A DNA stretch of 10,310 bases from Deltaproteobacteria bacterium RIFOXYD12_FULL_50_9 (GTDB lineage: Bacteria > Desulfobacterota > Desulfobulbia > Desulfobulbales > CALZHT01), in assembly GCA_001799225.1 (NCBI GenBank), contig MGTA01000026.1:1-10310 (forward strand). The letters are read 5' to 3'. A program made the translations under genes and the position numbers. Shown one piece after another: positions 7,237 through 10,310 of the stretch (the first letter of the stretch is position 1; every line of letters starts with the position of its first letter). The notes under the pieces were generated by a model. The model made no database searches. It was not told the origin of the DNA and saw only the letters and a list, made by a program, of their open reading frames with translations.

Positions 7237-7399
7237 GCATATGTTTTCGTTACCCATACCCTAAAACTGTATTTTTTGTTAACTGCATGATAATTCGTCA
7301 TAAACCATATTTTTAATGGGTACGTTTTCATTACCCTAAGAGGCCATTTATTGAGCCGTATGAGTAACGTTTTCGTGCGTGTGTATGGGTAACGTTTCC
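7237..7399. repeat. Cluster of four palindromic iteron-like repeats
   Basis: Four copies relate to the palindrome GGGTAACG-AAAA-CGTTACCC. Two lie inside the end of the winged-helix gene, at 7383-7399 (GTATGGGTAACGTTTCC) and 7358-7374 (GTATGAGTAACGTTTTC). They match at 15 of 17 positions and are 25 bp apart. Two lie just downstream, at 7318-7336 (GGGTACGTTTTCATTACCC, nearly a full palindrome) and 7237-7255 (GCATATGTTTTCGTTACCC). They are too regular for chance and do not form a CRISPR. Replication-initiator iterons or operators for the adjacent DNA-binding protein are the likely readings. Confidence 0.65.
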
Positions 7400-7800
7400 G
7401 TACGCGACATTTGGTTTTGTGGCTTTCGATATCCTAGAGTGCGGGAATCTTTTTTTCTCGTTTTAAAGACATCACCGGGTTTCCATTGCCGCCAGTCATT
7501 TTCAAGGGCATAGATTGACTTGTCTTGTTTGTATGCCCCGCCTTGCCTCACAATACTGATAAAGCCTTTTTCCAGCAGGTCATTAAATGCCCGAATTATT
7601 CGAGGTCTGCTGATGCCGTCTTTAGGTAAGCCACGGAATTCTTGCCCTTGATTGTATATGTTCTCAAGTTCTGCATAGGTCATGGTGATTGAGTCAGAGT
7701 TTGTGCAAACCTTGTCTGTTTTTCTGATGTCTCGCTTGCTGAGAAATAGAATTAGCAATTGAGGGGCAAACCCACTAAGTGCGTGATATGCCCGCGACAT
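7348..7800 (-). CDS. Winged-helix DNA-binding protein, possible replication initiator or regulator
   Basis: The ATG at 7800 is chosen because GAGG lies 5 nt upstream. A GTG and an ATG 19 and 12 codons earlier have weaker sites. The 150-residue protein starts MSRAYHALSGFAPQLLILFL, the kind of helix that opens many plasmid and island initiator-like proteins. A winged-helix region follows at about 38-103: ITMTYAELENIYNQ (first helices), GISRPRIIRAFNDLLEKGFI (recognition helix and following helix) and IVRQGGAYKQDKSIYAL (wing). The tail (about 110-150) is basic and low in structure. It lies 123 nt downstream of rha on the same strand. Its last codons run through two of the iteron-like repeats, and two more follow it, which suggests that it binds them. 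That is inference. I cannot name a family more precisely than winged helix. Confidence 0.7.
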   Translation of the reverse strand: MSRAYHALSGFAPQLLILFLSKRDIRKTDKVCTNSDSITMTYAELENIYNQGQEFRGLPKDGISRPRIIRAFNDLLEKGFISIVRQGGAYKQDKSIYALENDWRQWKPGDVFKTRKKDSRTLGYRKPQNQMSRTETLPIHTHENVTHTAQ

Positions 7801-7923
7801 AATCACCTCTCGTAAGATGAAGGTTCCGGGCTTCATTTTTCCGGTTTTTTTGCCCACTTTTGTTTTCCTAACTTTGATTATTCATTTTTTTATGCAGTAA
7901 TTTCCTTTAACTTTTCGTCATTA

Positions 7924-8676
7924 TTATGAATTAATAACCAAAGACGGTCTCACTGTTGAGGCAAAAGCTTCTATTCTTTTTTTGCATAACTGATATATGT
8001 CTTTATAGTCAAGTCCAGCAGTCATGCCTTCCTTGAGGGCATTGCAGGCGATAAACTCAGCAGTTTGCAAATAAGATAGAAGTTGCATATTATCAAGCAT
8101 GTCCCGGAAGTGATTTCCGGATGTCTGTTTGACAAGGGAAAGAGCTTTATTGGTGGCTTTGGTTATGTTTGCGTAATAGTGTTTGGCATTACTGGAGCCC
8201 TGCGCCGTGGCGTACTCGACAAAATCCTTGATGGTGTCGGTGGCTTCGATCCTGATTACTTTGCCCGACCTTCTCAGTTCCTGAAAGGCCAGGTTCGACT
8301 GATTGAGCAAGACGTGCTCCATAGCGTTGAAGGCAGTAATATATTTTTCCCTCCACCCCGCCGCTTTTTTTCCGGTGAACCCCATAGCAAGAAACGAAAA
8401 TCCGTCACGGGTAATTTCATACATTGGTTGTTTTTTTCCCCGATCATCGATGTAATTTCGCTCCGCAAAATTGAGGAGCGAAAAGTCATGGGAACAATCA
8501 AGGTTTCGTATTGTCCGCAACACAAGATCATGTCTTTTGCCAAATTTCTCAGCAACATCAAGAGAGGTGGTAATGATCGCGCCTTTTTTGATCTGGACAA
8601 ATGGGCTTGTTTCTTTTACGTCTTTCCGGGTATCTAAATGGCATTGCGCTTTTTCTTGGGGATTATTAATTGTCAT
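7924..8676 (-). CDS. rha: Rha-family phage regulatory protein
   Basis: The 250-residue protein carries an N-terminal pRha domain at about 28-125. Signature stretches are TTSLDVAEKFGKRHDLVLRT (36-55), PMYEITRDGFSFLAMGFTGK (84-103) and GWREKYITAFNAME (107-120). The second half (RIEATDTIKDFVEYATAQGS, then AKHYYANITKATNKAL) is the helical C-terminal extension seen in longer Rha proteins. Phage Rha proteins are regulators that interfere with growth in hosts lacking certain host factors. The molecular role in integrative elements is poorly known, with DNA binding assumed. The ATG at 8676 has AGGGGG 6 nt upstream. It begins 3 nt after the stop of the frame-restored alpA, so the two are translationally linked in an alpA-rha operon. 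Confidence 0.88.
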   Translation of the reverse strand: MTINNPQEKAQCHLDTRKDVKETSPFVQIKKGAIITTSLDVAEKFGKRHDLVLRTIRNLDCSHDFSLLNFAERNYIDDRGKKQPMYEITRDGFSFLAMGFTGKKAAGWREKYITAFNAMEHVLLNQSNLAFQELRRSGKVIRIEATDTIKDFVEYATAQGSSNAKHYYANITKATNKALSLVKQTSGNHFRDMLDNMQLLSYLQTAEFIACNALKEGMTAGLDYKDIYQLCKKRIEAFASTVRPSLVINS

Positions 8677-8679
8677 GGC

Positions 8680-8864
8680 TCACCCCCTTGCCGCTTTACG
8701 GGATTGTAACCATTCCTCGACCTCCTGAGAATCCCATCCAGGGGTATTGCTGCCGGGAATTTCCGGGCAGCAATGAAGGCGTAGATGGTTGCTCGTTTTA
8801 AGCCGGTTCGTTCAAGAACTCCGCTCAGTCTTAAAATTTGAATGTACGTTTTGTTTTCAACCAT
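8680..8864 (-). pseudogene. alpA: AlpA-family excisionase/regulator, frameshifted
   Basis: AlpA proteins are small helix-turn-helix activators, often controlling the integrase and excision of P4-type islands. From the ATG at 8864 (AAGGAA upstream) the frame reads MVENKTYIQILRLSGVLERT then GLKRATIYAFIAARKFPAAI, the classic HTH. The frame then changes near 8735-8742. One frame ends as an unrelated tail at 8673. The next frame gives GWDSQEVEEWLQSRKAARG with a stop at 8682-8680, the expected AlpA C-terminus. Restoring it needs one inserted base. Typical AlpA proteins also carry about five more residues here, so a deletion of about 16 bp is an alternative. The restored protein would be about 61 residues and end 3 nt before the rha ATG. 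The HTH itself is intact, so partial function is possible. A sequencing error is another explanation. Confidence 0.75.
8746..8774. repeat. 29-bp quasi-palindrome inside alpA
   Basis: Arms ATTGCTGCC (8746-8754) and GGCAGCAAT (8766-8774) are perfect complements. An inner GGAA/TTCC pair is separated from them by a single G-G mismatch on each side of the centre at 8760. It lies within the codons for IAARKFPAAI, immediately next to the frameshift. In the mRNA it would form a 9-bp plus 3-bp hairpin about 70 nt before the rha start. Confidence 0.8.
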
Positions 8865-8972
8865 GAAAATGTTTCCTTCAGTCCATAGGACTATTGAGGG
8901 AAACACCTGAGGGGGTGAACAAGGAAGGATAACAGACTGTATCAAAAAAGATTTTTTGCGTTTGCAAAATTG

Positions 8973-8992
8973 TTACCTAAGCGATTAGGTAA
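8973..8992. promoter_or_regulatory. Palindromic operator-like site
   Basis: TTACCTAA and TTAGGTAA are perfect 8-bp arms around GCGA. The site ends 4 bp before the -35 of the plus-strand promoter and lies about 110 bp upstream of alpA, where it could control both directions. The binding protein is unknown. AlpA, Rha or an absent repressor are candidates. Confidence 0.5.
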
Positions 8993-8996
8993 ACAC

Positions 8997-9024
8997 TTGC
9001 ACTTTACAAATTGTCTGCTATTAT
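8997..9024 (+). promoter_or_regulatory. Promoter of the candidate small RNA
   Basis: TTGCAC (8997-9002) and TATTAT (9019-9024) are separated by 16 bp. The -10 matches five of six consensus bases and the -35 four of six. The predicted start is near 9031. Confidence 0.5.
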
Positions 9025-9030
9025 CTTGAT

Positions 9031-9117
9031 AACCTCTCAGTTGTTTCCCTGTGAGTGATTTGAAAGGCCGATACCTCGATCCGCCAAGAATGAGGGTATT
9101 TGGCCTTTCCTTTTTTT
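9031..9117 (+). ncRNA. Candidate small RNA, about 87 nt, antisense to the alpA leader
   Basis: No ORF of note is on the plus strand here, but a promoter upstream and a strong intrinsic terminator at its end frame a transcript of about 87 nt. Its 5' half can form an imperfect hairpin (CTCAG/CTGTGAG). If the alpA-rha transcript begins right of 9117, this RNA would be its antisense. P4-type satellite phages are known to use a small RNA for immunity, although from the same strand as their operon, so the parallel is loose. The 5' end is estimated from the promoter. Expression is unproven. Confidence 0.4.
9062..9117 (+). terminator. Rho-independent terminator on the plus strand
   Basis: GAAAGGCC (9062-9069) pairs with GGCCTTTC (9102-9109). 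Inside, ATACC-TC pairs with GAGGGTAT with one bulge, and CTTTTTTT (9110-9117) follows. The U-tract exists only on the plus strand, so it ends a rightward transcript. Confidence 0.78.
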
Positions 9118-9412
9118 GACCATGACACAAAGCCATGATCGCCTAAATATTTATTCTTTAAAGCAACCAAAGAAATCAAGATAAGTTTAGCCCTAACGGG
9201 CTCGTATGAGATACGCTTGGTATCTTAATCGATGATTTTTTAATAAACAATCTTTTACACTAAAAAACATCAATAATTTTTTCTAATTATTTTAATTAGT
9301 TAAAAAACAGTAGAACAAATCACGCTCTATGTTCGCAAAGAAATCCTATTAAATCTTTATACGTCCAACTAGCCGATAGTTTCTTTCATAATACTAGAGA
9401 TTATTTAAAAAT
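9118..9412. other. AT-rich gene-free stretch
   Basis: No coding sequence is supported. Small hairpins are visible: AGCCC/GGGCT (9189-9202), AGATAC/GTATCT (9209-9225) and CTAATTA/TAATTAG (9283-9299). None is followed by a clear U-tract close enough to call a terminator. The AT richness between int and the regulatory genes would suit an intergenic control or origin region, but nothing more can be said. Confidence 0.5.
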
Positions 9413-9450
9413 CAATAAATAAGCGTCAAAAAAATGACGCTTATTTATTG
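9413..9450 (-). terminator. Rho-independent terminator downstream of the integrase
   Basis: A perfect 16-bp inverted repeat (9413-9428 against 9435-9450, core AAGCGTCA/TGACGCTT) has a 6-base loop of As on the plus strand (Us on the minus-strand RNA). On the minus strand it is followed by ATTTTTAAAT, a short T-run. It lies about 140 nt after the integrase stop, or about 20 nt after the small overlapping ORF. Confidence 0.75.
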
Positions 9451-9471
9451 CTATGATTTCAGTGAGTTGTC

Positions 9472-9591
9472 TTACAATTCAATCAATTTTGCCATCCGCA
9501 AAGAAATGATCGTCGCCTGTTCCACTGTCAGCATCCGGTAGATTTTCTCCATTGCCCCAAGCTTTTCTGGCAAGTAGTATAGATGTTTCAC
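9472..9591 (-). CDS. Possible 39-codon ORF overlapping the integrase stop
   Basis: A GTG at 9591-9589 overlaps the integrase TGA (GTGA), an arrangement typical of translational coupling. The frame runs to TAA at 9472 and encodes 39 residues, including KHLYYLPEKLGAMEKIYRML and MAKLIEL at the end. An internal ATG (9552) would give 26 residues, with GGGG only two bases before it. The composition is protein-like (helical, amphipathic) but no family is recognised. It ends just before the terminator, which fits an int-linked transcript. It could equally be chance. Confidence 0.3.
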   Translation of the reverse strand: MKHLYYLPEKLGAMEKIYRMLTVEQATIISLRMAKLIEL

Positions 9592-10310
9592 CCATTCGCG
9601 GCCTTGATTGGGATAATTTTTGCCCCGGCCTTGATCGCGCTCAGATAATCGGCCCAGCCCTGCATCATCTTCTTACGTTCCGGCATGAACTCCGCATAGT
9701 TGTAGGCCGCACGCACGCTGTTCCGCTCGCCATGTGAAAGTTGCCGTTCAATGGCGTCACGATTCCAGCCTTGTTCATTCAATAATGTGCTTGCCATACT
9801 CCTAAAACCGTGCCCGCTCATCTCATCCTTTTTGTAACCCATACGCCGCAAGGCGGACAAAACAGCGTTGTCGCTCATCGGTCTTGAATTTGTTCGAGGG
9901 CTTGGAAAAACATACCTGCCATGCCCGGTTAAAGGTTTGATCTCTTGCAGCACAGTTAATGCCTGCCGGGATAATGGGACGATGTGTAGTACACCGGCCT
10001 TCATTTTCTCCGCCGGGATTCTCCATTCTGCCGCCTCTAGGTTGATCTCCACCCACTCCGCTTGCCGTAGCTCGCCAGGGCGGACAAAGACTAAGGGGGC
10101 CAGTTGTAGGGCGCAACGGGTGACAATGCTACCCTTGTATTCATCAATGGAGCGCAGTAGGCCAGCAATTTCCTTCGGGTCGGTGATAGTGGCCATGTGC
10201 TTTTCGGACGCCGGGGGGATAGCTCCGCGAAGGTCGCCGGACGGGTCGCGTTCAGCCCTGCCGGTGGCTACGGCATATCGAAAGACCTGTCCGCAGTTTT
10301 GTTGTGTCCG
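9588..10310 (-). CDS. int: P4-type tyrosine integrase, C-terminal part (runs off right edge)
   Basis: The open frame continues to the right edge, beyond the internal ATG at 10196, so the true start lies outside the window. The 240 visible residues begin NCGQVFRYAVATGRAERDPS, the end of the core-binding domain of P4-family integrases. The catalytic domain follows, with the active-site set complete: Arg77 in FVRPGELRQAEW, a lysine in PAEKMK (about 104), His167 and Arg170 in SGHGFRSMAS, His193 in LSHGERN, and nucleophile Tyr203 in RAAYNYAEF. It ends MPERKKMMQGWADYLSAIKA plus a short tail. About 160-180 residues are missing. It catalyses site-specific integration and excision, usually at a tRNA gene 5' of int. 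That would put the attachment site right of the window and the body of the element to the left, matching alpA and rha. Confidence 0.93.
   Translation of the reverse strand, partial: RTQQNCGQVFRYAVATGRAERDPSGDLRGAIPPASEKHMATITDPKEIAGLLRSIDEYKGSIVTRCALQLAPLVFVRPGELRQAEWVEINLEAAEWRIPAEKMKAGVLHIVPLSRQALTVLQEIKPLTGHGRYVFPSPRTNSRPMSDNAVLSALRRMGYKKDEMSGHGFRSMASTLLNEQGWNRDAIERQLSHGERNSVRAAYNYAEFMPERKKMMQGWADYLSAIKAGAKIIPIKAANG

Noticed and set aside
7237..7399. CRISPR array
   Set aside because: The repeats are short, palindromic, unevenly spaced and partly within a coding region, with no cas genes nearby.
8083..8637. 184-codon plus-strand ORF
   Set aside because: It lies entirely opposite the well-supported rha gene, and its translation has no recognisable domain.
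8942..9136. 64-codon minus-strand ORF upstream of alpA
   Set aside because: It runs through the terminator stem, the promoter and the palindrome. The translation is irregular and basic with no family resemblance, so non-coding use of the stretch explains it better.

Overview
The window looks like proteobacterial DNA, possibly Desulfobacterota or a related deep lineage. The reasons are a TonB-dependent outer-membrane receptor, a lipoprotein with a lipobox, and a P4-type integrase with AlpA and Rha regulators. The genus cannot be named from the sequence alone. Base composition is uneven: hsdM and the TonB receptor (1-2706) are GC-rich, and the rest is AT-richer and patchy, as expected for acquired DNA. 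Every recognisable gene is on the minus strand, so transcription runs right to left. The only plus-strand signals are a consensus promoter with a tiny ORF near 5.9 kb and a candidate small RNA near 9.05 kb.

Left part (1-2.8 kb): the N-terminus of a type I restriction-modification methyltransferase (hsdM) runs off the left edge. An intrinsic terminator follows, then a complete TonB-dependent receptor with its own sigma70-like promoter. Between 2.8 and 3.1 kb is a non-coding stretch with a 12-bp tandem repeat and a folded hairpin region bounded by 8-bp direct repeats.

Middle (3.1-5.8 kb): two exported proteins lie in tandem. The upstream one is a PDZ-domain lipoprotein. The downstream one is a secreted caspase-like peptidase joined through a coiled coil to a DUF1566 (Lcl C-terminal-like) domain. 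This is the most unusual coding unit in the window.

Right part (6.0-10.3 kb): this resembles one end of an integrative element. From right to left it holds the C-terminal half of a P4-type tyrosine integrase (cut by the window edge), a terminator, an AT-rich gap, and a candidate plus-strand small RNA beside a palindromic operator. Then come an alpA-like gene broken by a frameshift inside a large quasi-palindrome, a Rha-family regulator, and a winged-helix protein. The 3' end of that last gene carries a cluster of palindromic iteron-like repeats. Left of it are a decayed zinc-cluster fragment and a small zinc-ribbon protein. The likely logic is integration/excision (int), regulation (alpA, rha, possible antisense RNA) and replication or copy control (winged helix plus repeats), with the caspase and lipoprotein genes as possible cargo. 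The far end of the element is not proven. The tandem repeat near 2.94 kb is only a weak boundary candidate.
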